From assembly GCF_038595055.1 (NCBI RefSeq), contig NZ_CP152002.1:6031001-6095000 (forward strand): a stretch of DNA of 64,000 nt, read 5' to 3'. The notes beneath the pieces are model-generated. The model had not been told where the DNA came from and did no database searches. It saw only the letters and a list, made by a program, of their open reading frames with translations. This DNA comes from Paenibacillus sp. FSL R7-0345 (GTDB taxonomy: Bacteria > Bacillota > Bacilli > Paenibacillales > Paenibacillaceae). The translations under genes and the position numbers were made by a program. Positions 35,582 to 43,028 of the stretch are shown one piece after another (positions within the stretch are counted from its first letter, which is position 1; every line of letters begins with the position of its first letter).

Positions 35582-36337
35582 ATGGATCGAGTCCTATATA
35601 TTGTAAATGCAGAGCATGAAGCGGATACCCATATCCCGCGGCATCAGCATGAATGCTTCGAGCTGGTCTATTACATTCACGGGCTCGGCACCTGCAGCAT
35701 CGGGCAGCGCAGCTATCATTTCCGGCCGCATTCCTTTGCCCTGATTCCGCCCAATTTCAAACATGATGAGAATCACCAGCCCCGCTCCGAGGTGCTGTTC
35801 GTCGGCTTCCATTGCGAAAACCCGGCAATCAGCACTTTGTCCGGCGTATTTGAGGATGATAAGGAGCATACCGTGCTGCAGACGCTGGTGCGGATGAACG
35901 GGGAATTCAAGCGCAAGCGTGAGGGCTTCTCCGAGCTGTTGAATTTGCAGATGAGCGAAATTACAGTACACCTGCAGCGGCTGCTGGGCGGCTCCGGCTT
36001 CCAGTCTCCGGCGCAGGATCAGATGCAGTATGTGCTCAACTATATGGATGAGCATTACCGGCATAAGCTGTCGGTTCAGTCGCTGGCAGAAATGTCAGGG
36101 TACAGCTACGACCGGTTCCGGCATTTATTTAAGGAGCGCTTTGGCGAGTCGCCCCACCGTTATCTTTTGCTGAAACGCATCCATTATGCCAAATCCCTCC
36201 TGCTGCACACCCAGATGCATATTTCCGAGGTATCTGCCACAGCCGGATTCGTGAATGACGCGCAGTTCTGCAATATGTTCAAAAGAGAGGTCGGCCTCTC
36301 CCCCCGGACCTTCCGCGTCCGCAGTAAAGTTATGTAA
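35582..36337 (+). CDS. AraC-family regulator with cupin sensor domain
   Basis: 251 residues from ATG 35582 (TGGAGGA upstream; an upstream ATG at 35558 lacks a site). N-terminal cupin-like fold (HIPRHQHECFELVYYIHG... FRPHSFALIPPNFKH), then a C-terminal AraC helix-turn-helix pair (LSVQSLAEMSGYSYDRFRHL; MHISEVSATAGFVNDAQFCNM). Divergent from the BMP transporter operon, so its probable target is that operon, with a nucleoside or base as inducer. Confidence 0.9.
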   Translation: MDRVLYIVNAEHEADTHIPRHQHECFELVYYIHGLGTCSIGQRSYHFRPHSFALIPPNFKHDENHQPRSEVLFVGFHCENPAISTLSGVFEDDKEHTVLQTLVRMNGEFKRKREGFSELLNLQMSEITVHLQRLLGGSGFQSPAQDQMQYVLNYMDEHYRHKLSVQSLAEMSGYSYDRFRHLFKERFGESPHRYLLLKRIHYAKSLLLHTQMHISEVSATAGFVNDAQFCNMFKREVGLSPRTFRVRSKVM

Positions 36338-36454
36338 TGTAACATTAGTCACTTACTTTAGCAGGATTTTCTCTATAATGGAGTTTAACTTATTGAAAAA
36401 ATGAAGCTTGTACGCTAAGATGGGATATATTATGTAATATATTATTACAGGGAA

Positions 36455-36829
36455 GTGATCTTCTTGAATGTCACGCTGCTGCTCTCCTCCAATGAATACA
36501 AGAAGAAGCTGTCCCGCTGCTATAATGAGGTCCATAAGGAGCTGTACGGCGTCGGGGTTAACCAGCTCCGGCTGGAGGCTGCCAACGATACGATGATTAT
36601 GTTCCTGGTAAAGCACCAGCGGGTTGCCGCACTGCGTGCCCTGGAGGAGCATTATCCGGAACTCAAGCAGTCCGTGGATGCTGCACTGCATCAGGAATTC
36701 AAGCGGCGTATCCAGAGGAAGCTTGCCGAAGAGCTTGAGCTGCCGGTTGCGGGCGTACTCAGGGATTACGATCCCCAGACAGCTTGGGCTTGTACTGTTG
36801 TAATTTGCGATACCGGGGCTGAACAATGA
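36455..36829 (+). CDS. DUF2294-like small protein
   Basis: 124 residues (GTG 36455), or 121 from TTG 36464, which is better spaced from AGGGA. The central pattern YNEVHKELYGVGVNQLRLEA, then DTMIMFLVKH and a helical FKRRIQRKLAEELELPVAGV, resembles the DUF2294 family of Firmicutes (small cytoplasmic proteins of uncertain function). No membrane or metal motif is seen. It stands alone, 118 bases after the AraC gene and followed by its own terminator. Confidence 0.6.
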   Translation: MIFLNVTLLLSSNEYKKKLSRCYNEVHKELYGVGVNQLRLEAANDTMIMFLVKHQRVAALRALEEHYPELKQSVDAALHQEFKRRIQRKLAEELELPVAGVLRDYDPQTAWACTVVICDTGAEQ

Positions 36830-36983
36830 TGCAGGATTTATCTTGTGGACTTGCGGCTGCCAGTATCGTTCCAGAAGCTATTTTAAAATAAATGAATAGA
36901 CTGAATGTCAGGCTCCATTTCGATTTATCGTGATGCGCCGCAGCTTTACTAAGGTTCGCCCTATATCTGTTTACAGATTGCAG

Positions 36984-37029
36984 GAAGCCGTTGATTAGAG
37001 GACCCTCTCTATTTCAGCGGCTTCTTTTT
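36984..37029 (+). terminator. Terminator upstream of the microcompartment locus
   Basis: GAAGCCG(T)TGA paired with TTCA(G)CGGCTTC, with an inner TAGAGGA/CCTCTCTA hairpin, followed by TTTTTG. It ends the transcript of the DUF2294-like gene and isolates the ubiX gene that follows. Confidence 0.8.
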
Positions 37030-37087
37030 GTTATACACAAGTGAAAACATAGACATTCAAGCTCTCTGCTAAAGGAGATTGCCGCTC

Positions 37088-37642
37088 ATGCGAATTGTAG
37101 TAGCTATCACGGGAGCCAGCGGCTCCATTTACGGTTATTCCCTGATCCGCAGCCTGCACCAGCTTGGTGTGGAGGTCTATATCATCGCTACTGGTGCCGG
37201 GGAAAATGTGCTCGGTTACGAATGCGGCATCAAGCTGCAGGAGCTGGAGCAGTACGGAACGGTGCTGTCTAACACAGACCTGTTCGCTCCCGTAGCCAGC
37301 GGTTCATTCAAAACAGACGGCATGGTCATTATCCCCTGCTCTATGAATACGCTCGGCGCGATCGCAAACGGCATGGGTGACACCCTGCTGAACCGGGCTG
37401 CCAGCGTCGTATTGAAGGAGCGGCGACGGCTGGTGATCGTCCCGCGTGAGACACCGCTGCATCTGATCCACCTGGAGAATATGCTGCGGCTGGCCCGGGC
37501 GGGTGCGGACATTGTCCCTGCCTCGCCAGGCTTCTATAATCACCCGACTGAAATCTGGGAGCTGGTTAACTTCATGAACGCCAGGGTGCTGGACGCGTTC
37601 GGCATTGAACATCAGCTGATGAAAAGATGGGGGGAGAGCTAA
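37088..37642 (+). CDS. ubiX: UbiX-type flavin prenyltransferase
   Basis: 184 residues from ATG 37088 (AAAGGAG ten bases upstream; TTG 37079 is too close to it). Family marks: RIVVAITGASGSIYGYSLIR (FMN-binding loop), VIIPCSMNTLGAIANGMGD and VPRETPLHLIHLENMLRLARAGA (RET/PLxxIHLENM). UbiX makes prenylated FMN, the cofactor of UbiD decarboxylases, and the UbiD gene follows with overlapping stop/start (TAATG at 37640-37644). The presence of a dedicated prFMN synthase indicates a catabolic, not a ubiquinone-related, decarboxylase. Confidence 0.93.
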   Translation: MRIVVAITGASGSIYGYSLIRSLHQLGVEVYIIATGAGENVLGYECGIKLQELEQYGTVLSNTDLFAPVASGSFKTDGMVIIPCSMNTLGAIANGMGDTLLNRAASVVLKERRRLVIVPRETPLHLIHLENMLRLARAGADIVPASPGFYNHPTEIWELVNFMNARVLDAFGIEHQLMKRWGES

Positions 37643-38985
37643 TGGCAGCCATCAATATCAGGCAATTACTTGACCGCTGGGAGCCGGGCGGCGAGCTGCT
37701 GCGCATTCGCCGTGAGGTTGACCCGCGCTTCGAGCTTGGCGCAGTAGTGAAGGCTGTCCGCGGCAGGCAGCCGCTGCTGTTCGAGAAGGTCAAAGGCCAT
37801 ACCGGACCAATGGCCGTTGGCTTAGGCGGCTCCAAGGAGCTGATCGCAGACAGCATGGATATGACTCCGGAGGAGCTGCTGCCAAGGCTGATAGCTGCGA
37901 TCGTCCAGCCTACACCAACCCGGCTGGTACAGCAGGCTCCGGTGCAGGAGCAGGTTATTACTGGGAGAATCAGCCTTAGGGAGCTATTCCCGGTCTGTAC
38001 GTATCACGCGGAGGACAGCGGTGCTTATTACGTTTCCGGCGTAATGGTCGTCAAGGGGGAGGACGGCCGCAAGCGGTACACTTCCATCCGGCGGATGCAG
38101 CTGTTGGACGGGAACCGGACCGGCATCCTGATCTCATCGCCGGAGCTGTTTCAGCAGTATAGGGATTTCGAGGCGCGCGGCGAGCCGCTGGAGTGTGCCT
38201 TTATGTTCGGGGTAGTTCCGGCAGTGGTGCTGGCTTCGCAGATCAGCACGCATCTGTTCCACACCGACAAGCTGGAGGTGGCCTCTACCCTGCTCGGCCA
38301 GCCGCTGGAGGTCGTCCGTTGCCGGACGGTCGATCTGGAGGTGCTGGCGGAAGCCGAGGTTGTGTTCGAGGGCCGGATTATGCCCGGGGTGCGTCAGCCG
38401 GAAGGCCCGTTCGGTGAGCTCGGCGGCTATTACGGGCCGCGGACAGAGCAGCCGGTGGTCGAAATCTCGGCCGTTACCCACCGCAGCGGGCCCATCTGGC
38501 AGACCATTCTTCCTGCCAGCTACGAGGAAAAGCTGCCGATGGCCATTGCCCGCGAGGTCGCCCTGCTCGGCTCCGTCCGCCAGGTCGTTCCGGGGGTGCA
38601 GGCCGTGCACATTACGATGGGAGGTGTCGGGCGCTATCACGCCGTCATCCAGATCCGCAAGGTTCAGGAGGGTGACGGCAAGACAGCACTGCTGGCCGCT
38701 TTTGCCGGGGATAAGGATCTCAAGCATGCCGTGGTGGTCGACGAGGATGTCAATCTGCTGGACCCGCTCGATGTGGAGTGGGCCATCGCTACCCGGGTAC
38801 AGGCCGACCTCGACCTGTTCATCGTTCCGGGAGCCAAAGGCTCGCCGCTTGAGCCCTCGCATAACCTGCGCGGCGTATCCGCCAAAATGGGCATCGACGC
38901 CACCTGCCCGCTCGCGCATAAAGAACAATACCGGAGAACGCACATCCCGGGCCAGGATGAGATCCGGCTGGCGGATTATTTGTAG
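37642..38985 (+). CDS. ubiD: UbiD-family prFMN-dependent decarboxylase
   Basis: 447 residues from ATG 37642, preceded by GGGGGGAG. UbiD landmarks: VGLGGSKELIADSMDM, RYTSIRRMQLLDGNRTGIL (prFMN-binding region), PEGPFGELGGYYGPR (contains the catalytic E-x-P-F-G-E core) and KHAVVVDEDVNLLDPLDVEWAI with the conserved acidic pair. Family members (de)carboxylate aromatic or heteroaromatic acids. Here it opens a microcompartment locus, so a carboxylated N-heterocycle is an attractive but untested substrate. The final 509 bases to the first shell gene may separate it transcriptionally. Confidence 0.92.
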   Translation: MAAINIRQLLDRWEPGGELLRIRREVDPRFELGAVVKAVRGRQPLLFEKVKGHTGPMAVGLGGSKELIADSMDMTPEELLPRLIAAIVQPTPTRLVQQAPVQEQVITGRISLRELFPVCTYHAEDSGAYYVSGVMVVKGEDGRKRYTSIRRMQLLDGNRTGILISSPELFQQYRDFEARGEPLECAFMFGVVPAVVLASQISTHLFHTDKLEVASTLLGQPLEVVRCRTVDLEVLAEAEVVFEGRIMPGVRQPEGPFGELGGYYGPRTEQPVVEISAVTHRSGPIWQTILPASYEEKLPMAIAREVALLGSVRQVVPGVQAVHITMGGVGRYHAVIQIRKVQEGDGKTALLAAFAGDKDLKHAVVVDEDVNLLDPLDVEWAIATRVQADLDLFIVPGAKGSPLEPSHNLRGVSAKMGIDATCPLAHKEQYRRTHIPGQDEIRLADYL

Positions 38986-39494
38986 GGTTAGAGCAAGTGT
39001 CCGTACTGCACCTGCCGGATATCCGCCAGTTCGGCTGTCGGTAACACCGTTAACATTAAATCCTTGTTAACTTCAATACCTCTTTAGCTTCGACACCTTG
39101 TTAGCAACCGTCTCCCTTGCAGAAATAGCTGCAGTTTACGACGATGTTTGTACCCGGCGGGCTGAGTGAGCTAAGTGGAAAATCGTCATCTATTTTTGGC
39201 TAACAGCCTGGAAAGAGAAATCTAATTGGATAAACGTCACTTAGTTCTTCTGATTTCGTCCATAAATGGGTTTACGTTCAAAAATAAGTGCTTATTTTCC
39301 AACTATTGATTAGAAATCCTGGAAATCGGCGGAATTAAGTGTCGGAAATCCAACTAAATGCTGCCGACCACCGTTCTAGGAAGAATATTAGCAGTTTGCC
39401 TCAAATCAGCCGCCGCTCCTCATCCTCATTAGCTAATCATCAGGCTCATAATTCAGGCGAAAGTAACGCCTGCAAGACGTTTAGGAGGTGGCTC
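38986..39494. other. 509-base gap between UbiD and the first shell gene, with a repeat-like element
   Basis: No convincing gene. Imperfect inverted repeats TAAGTGGAAAAT (39172-39183) and ATTTTCCAACTA (39294-39305) bound a 134-base A+T-rich segment that also contains two related direct copies near ATCGTCATCT and AAACGTCACTT. This looks like a small palindromic intergenic repeat. A cluster of GTTAAC/GTTAAC-like words lies at 39045-39110. The shell operon promoter should lie after the repeat. Confidence 0.4.
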
Positions 39495-39761
39495 ATGCAA
39501 GCAATCGGTTTAATTGAAACACGCGGTCTGACCCCGGCGCTGGAAGCGCTGGATGCCATGTGTAAAGCCGCCAATGTACGGATGGCCGGCTTCAAGCGGG
39601 TCGGCTCCGGCCTCATTACCGTTATCGTCGAAGGTGATGTCGCAGCGGTAACTGCCGCAGTGGAAGCAGGAATTGCTGCTTATCCGAAGACCGGCGGACA
39701 GCTAGTCTCATCTAATGTGATACCGCGACCGCATGCCGATCTCGCCAGAATGCTCCTTTAA
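39495..39761 (+). CDS. BMC-H microcompartment shell protein (first copy)
   Basis: 88 residues, one BMC domain: MQAIGLIETRGLTPALEALD, then AANVRMAGFKRVGSGLITVI, EGDVAAVTAAVEAGI and the C-terminal VIPRPHADLARML. All are hallmarks of hexameric shell proteins. TTAGGAGGTG precedes ATG 39495; the longer open frame upstream is not coding. It forms hexagonal tiles of a protein shell in the cytoplasm. First of three BMC-H genes in the locus. Confidence 0.95.
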   Translation: MQAIGLIETRGLTPALEALDAMCKAANVRMAGFKRVGSGLITVIVEGDVAAVTAAVEAGIAAYPKTGGQLVSSNVIPRPHADLARMLL

Positions 39762-39801
39762 TCTGCAAGCAGCATTAAAGTCATCAGGGAGGTGATTACC
39801 C

Positions 39802-40893
39802 TTGTCCAGCTTTATGAAAGATGTTGTGGCCGAAGTGCTGCAGCGGAACCGCACTCCAGCTCCGGCAGGTCCGGCAACTCCTGTAGCATCTGCCGTCAGC
39901 TGCACTGCTGACAGCAAAAAAAACTGCACGCCTACCTGCTCCACCCCAGGGAATTGCCCTAAGCCGGAGCTAACCCTTCCGCTTAAACGGATCAATTACC
40001 AGAAGGAGCAGGCAGCCAAGCGGCTCGCCTCAATTGCTGCTGAAGCAGCTGGAGCTGCGGGGTCTGCACTATCAGTATTAAGCTCCCCCCTACCAGCAGC
40101 AACTCAAGTAAGGAAACCGGCCTCCCCGGCGCATACAGATTCCCTGCAGCAGAAAGCCGACCCGCCAGTCAAAGAACAGCCAGGGCAGGGACGCCAGTTC
40201 GCGGAACAGTACCTGTCTCCGCTGCTCCAGCGCACCTTATCCTGGCCGGAGCAGCAGGATAACACCCGTGCCGTCAGCGCACCAGCCTCTGCTACAGAAC
40301 AACAGGACCCGCTGGAGCCTGTTCAGCTCCCGGCGGCCGATATGGAAGTCTGGCTGTTCCCCCGCATCCGCGACGATCTCCGTCCGCTGCTCGGCAGCCC
40401 GGGCCGGAATTACAGCGCTGCCGGGGTTATCAGCGCTCCCTCCTGCCATCCCGGCCAGCTGTTCGCCGCCGAAGAGCTGCTCCCGCAGGACTCCGGCCTG
40501 GAGGCCGATATCAGCTGGAGCGCAGACGGCGGCAGCTTTGAGCTTAAGCTATTCGGCCAGGATTACCAGCTGGTCGCGGATAAGCTTAAACAGCTTACCG
40601 CCCGGATGCAGGACGGCGCTAATTCAGCCGTCCGGATCTGGATCAGCCGGGAGCCCGGAAGGCTGCTTCGCCGCTATTTCAGCGGCGGTCCGCAGGAAGC
40701 CGTTGCCGTAGTGGCCGGCTCCACCCGCTGGAACAGCATTGGCATTGCCGAGCAGTGGCTGCAGCGCAATCCCGGCTCAGGCCTGCGCTTGTGCACAGAG
40801 CGCGGTTACTCCATTCTCACCGGCACAGCAGAGCAGATGGCAGCGTCCGCGCCGGGGCTTGCCGGCTTATCTGCTCCATGCAGAAGAACTTAA
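39802..40893 (+). CDS. Unrecognised microcompartment-locus protein with Cys cluster and long linker
   Basis: 363 residues from TTG 39802 (GGGAGGTGAT upstream). Layout: an N-terminal amphipathic helix MSSFMKDVVAEVLQRN (like the short helices that target cargo into BMCs); a Cys segment with C34, C42, C46 and C52; a lysine/arginine helix (about 58-75); an Ala/Pro/Gln-rich low-complexity linker (about 76-165); and a folded-looking domain (about 172-360, beginning MEVWLFPRIRDDLRPLLG). I recognise no family. It is flanked on both sides by BMC-H genes, so it is probably a shell-associated scaffold, cargo or metal-binding protein. The Cys cluster could bind metal or Fe-S. Function unknown. Confidence 0.7.
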   Translation: MSSFMKDVVAEVLQRNRTPAPAGPATPVASAVSCTADSKKNCTPTCSTPGNCPKPELTLPLKRINYQKEQAAKRLASIAAEAAGAAGSALSVLSSPLPAATQVRKPASPAHTDSLQQKADPPVKEQPGQGRQFAEQYLSPLLQRTLSWPEQQDNTRAVSAPASATEQQDPLEPVQLPAADMEVWLFPRIRDDLRPLLGSPGRNYSAAGVISAPSCHPGQLFAAEELLPQDSGLEADISWSADGGSFELKLFGQDYQLVADKLKQLTARMQDGANSAVRIWISREPGRLLRRYFSGGPQEAVAVVAGSTRWNSIGIAEQWLQRNPGSGLRLCTERGYSILTGTAEQMAASAPGLAGLSAPCRRT

Positions 40894-40934
40894 CCGCTGC
40901 CAGACAACGGATCAACGTACAAGGGGGACTTTTC

Positions 40935-41501
40935 ATGCAAGCACTTGGTTTAATCGAGACGCTGGGGTTCACCACTGCTGTCTCGGCGGCAGATGCTGCA
41001 CTCAAAGCAGCGGATGTGCAGCTCGTCGCCGTTGAGAGGGTTATCGGAGTCGGCGGCTCACTTAGCGTCACCCTGCACTTTAGCGGCGATGTCGCTGCTG
41101 TAACAGCATCTGTTGAAGCCGGCACAGCAGAGGGCCAGCGGATTGGTTCAGTGGTATCCGCCCATGTCATTGCCAAGGCGCACAGTGATGTGACCGGCAA
41201 GATACTTGGCAATTACCTGTTGTCTGAGGCTAGTATTGCCCGGGCTGCTGATAGTGCTTCGGCTATCACGACGACTACCACTACTACTTCAGCCGTTCCT
41301 ACTGCTTCTACTGTTCCTACTGTTCCTACTGTTCCTGTCGATTCTTCTGCTTCTTCTGCTCCCGTCTCTTCCACCGCCCCGGCCGCTGCTGCACAATCGC
41401 AGCCATCTGCCGGAGAAGCAGCTAAGCCGGACCAGACATCTAAAACAGACGGAGCATTAAAACCAAAGAACACAGATGATTCACCGGACTCACCGGATTA
41501 A
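40935..41501 (+). CDS. BMC-H shell protein with long disordered C-terminal tail (second copy)
   Basis: 188 residues from ATG 40935 (AAGGGGGA upstream). Residues 1-93 are a BMC domain (MQALGLIETLGFTTAVSAAD; HFSGDVAAVTASVEAGTAEG; HVIAKAHSDVTGKIL). Residues about 94-188 are a Thr/Ser/Ala/Pro-rich tail with no predicted structure, ending in an acidic DDSPDSPD. The domain departs from its sisters by having AKAHSD where they have PRPHSE/PRPHAD, and by a Gly-Gly-Ser insertion in the pore loop region. Tails of this length are unusual for BMC-H; it may line one face of the shell or recruit enzymes (inference). Confidence 0.9.
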   Translation: MQALGLIETLGFTTAVSAADAALKAADVQLVAVERVIGVGGSLSVTLHFSGDVAAVTASVEAGTAEGQRIGSVVSAHVIAKAHSDVTGKILGNYLLSEASIARAADSASAITTTTTTTSAVPTASTVPTVPTVPVDSSASSAPVSSTAPAAAAQSQPSAGEAAKPDQTSKTDGALKPKNTDDSPDSPD

Positions 41502-41679
41502 CCTAATCCTGCTAACCCAGATCCACAAACCGGTTCAGCAGACCAATCCCTATTTCCCTACCTGCATCTAAATATCTTAACAGCCTTCAGCCCTCATGAA
41601 GTCAGTATCGTTTCTGCAATTTAAATATTAATTTAGTCTTTTCTACAATTTATATTTTAATTTAACGGAGGTTATTCAC
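41502..41679. other. Short A+T-rich gap between shell genes
   Basis: No gene. The last 60 bases are strongly A+T rich with TTTAATTTAA-like runs before a CGGAGG ribosome site, which could support extra transcription or translation of the third shell gene, as expected for the most abundant shell component. No clear -35/-10 pair was identified. Confidence 0.3.
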
Positions 41680-41961
41680 ATGGGAGAATCACTCGGCTTG
41701 ATCGAAACAAAAGGTCTGGTAGGCGCAATTGAAGCGGCGGATGCAATGGTGAAAGCAGCTAACGTGGAGATTTGCGGCTACGAAAAAATCGGCTTCGGTC
41801 TCGTAACCGTAATGGTCCGGGGCGATGTCGGTGCAGTAAAAGCCGCAACCGATGCGGGTGCTGCCGCTGCCAAGCGTGTCGGGGAGCTGGTGTCGGTGCA
41901 TGTCATTCCGCGCCCGCACAGTGAAGTTGAACGCGCCCTTCTGTCCAAGGGCATTGAATAA
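41680..41961 (+). CDS. BMC-H microcompartment shell protein (third copy, canonical)
   Basis: 93 residues: MGESLGLIETKGLVGAIEAA, DAMVKAANVEICGYEKIGFG, RGDVGAVKAATDAGA and HVIPRPHSEVERAL. It is the most canonical of the three BMC-H proteins and probably the major facet tile. ACGGAGG precedes ATG 41680. Confidence 0.96.
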   Translation: MGESLGLIETKGLVGAIEAADAMVKAANVEICGYEKIGFGLVTVMVRGDVGAVKAATDAGAAAAKRVGELVSVHVIPRPHSEVERALLSKGIE

Positions 41962-41969
41962 TCAAGGCC

Positions 41970-42710
41970 ATGGACAGCCGGCATAGTACGGTTGCAGCCA
42001 ATACCCTGCTCAGCCTGGCCTACCGGTCCAGAGAACAGAAGCTGAATAAGGACTATCCCCGTGTCCTAATTCTGCTAACCAGCAGTTTCATCGGAACGGA
42101 GGAAGGCTTTACTGCCATCCGCCAGCTGGAGCGTTCCAGGATGAGGCTTAAGCTTGCAGTAGATGAGCAGCTTCTCCACAATCACACAGCTCAACAGCTG
42201 GCGGCAAAAACAGGAATCGACGATATCGCTACCTCCGCTGCGCTCCGCTCACTTGCACCGGTGGCCGCTGATCTTCTGTTCATTCCGGTTCTCTCACTCC
42301 CCCTGCTATCCCGCTTATCCATGCTGGATGCCGGTGATCCTTACGTAGAACTGATTATTCGCTTCATCTGCGCCGGCAAGCCAGTCGGCGCATTAACACT
42401 CGGGTCTAATCCGGGCCATTACTGCTGGGGAGAGCAAGGCCTGCTACATGCCCCACCCGGGCTACAAGCAGCACTAAAGAATAAGCTGGAAGGTATCGAA
42501 GACTTCGGTATAACACTGCTTGAGCCGGATCAGGTGAACCATTGGATTACCTCCGCACAGCCACGGCTACACAAGCAGGTGCTCACCGCAGAGGATATTC
42601 AGGACGCAGTAACCCTTGGCCGAACGTCGATCAGACTGTCAGCCCAGGCTGTAATCACTCCGCTTGCCGCAGATCTTGCCAGGCAGCATGACATAGAAAT
42701 CATCCTTTAA
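41970..42710 (+). CDS. Flavoprotein-like microcompartment-associated protein
   Basis: 246 residues from ATG 41970. Residues about 30-190 look like a Rossmann-type flavoprotein domain (PRVLILLTSSFIGTEEGFTA; ADLLFIPVLSLPLLSRLSML; IRFICAGKPVGALTLGSNPG), similar in feel to the UbiX/dihydromethanopterin-reductase flavoprotein group. The C-terminus (LTAEDIQDAVTLGRTSIRLS then AVITPLAADLARQHDIEIIL) matches a short element seen at the ends of several BMC-associated proteins (pattern TxxDVxxA...IITPLARDxAxxxxIEI). Eight bases separate it from the third shell gene. Enzyme activity unknown; a flavin- or quinone-linked role is inferred. Confidence 0.6.
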   Translation: MDSRHSTVAANTLLSLAYRSREQKLNKDYPRVLILLTSSFIGTEEGFTAIRQLERSRMRLKLAVDEQLLHNHTAQQLAAKTGIDDIATSAALRSLAPVAADLLFIPVLSLPLLSRLSMLDAGDPYVELIIRFICAGKPVGALTLGSNPGHYCWGEQGLLHAPPGLQAALKNKLEGIEDFGITLLEPDQVNHWITSAQPRLHKQVLTAEDIQDAVTLGRTSIRLSAQAVITPLAADLARQHDIEIIL

Positions 42711-42743
42711 TTCCAACCATCAAGCATACGAGGTGACAATCAC

Positions 42744-43025
42744 ATGAAGCTGGGAATCATTACGGGGCATGTCGTGGCAACGAGAAAAGATGACAATCTC
42801 ATCGGCGCCAAACTGCTCATCGTTCAGCCGATCCTGCCCGACCTTACAACGGCTGGTCAGCCAATCGTCGCCGTAGATACCGTAGGCGCGGGAATCGGCG
42901 AGACAATCATTTATGCAGTGGGCAGCGTGGCCTCAAGAGCAGCACAGCAGCCGAATGCCCCGGTTGATGCCGCGATTGTCGGAATCGTGGACAGTATAGA
43001 TTGCGCCAAGCCAGGAGGTGTATAA
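42744..43025 (+). CDS. BMC-P vertex protein (EutN/CcmL family)
   Basis: 93 residues: MKLGIITGHVVATRKDDNLI, GAKLLIVQPI, VAVDTVGAGIGETIIYAVGS (the GAGxGExV(I)xxxGSxAR signature), and DAAIVGIVDSID. EutN/CcmL proteins form pentamers that cap the vertices of the icosahedral shell, so together with the BMC-H proteins a closed compartment is possible. Four bases before the adenine deaminase gene. Confidence 0.95.
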   Translation: MKLGIITGHVVATRKDDNLIGAKLLIVQPILPDLTTAGQPIVAVDTVGAGIGETIIYAVGSVASRAAQQPNAPVDAAIVGIVDSIDCAKPGGV

Positions 43026-43028
43026 CAG

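Noticed and set aside
41970..42710. Second UbiX
   Set aside because: It lacks the TGASG and PRETPL motifs seen in the true UbiX at 37.1 kb; only the general flavoprotein feel is shared.
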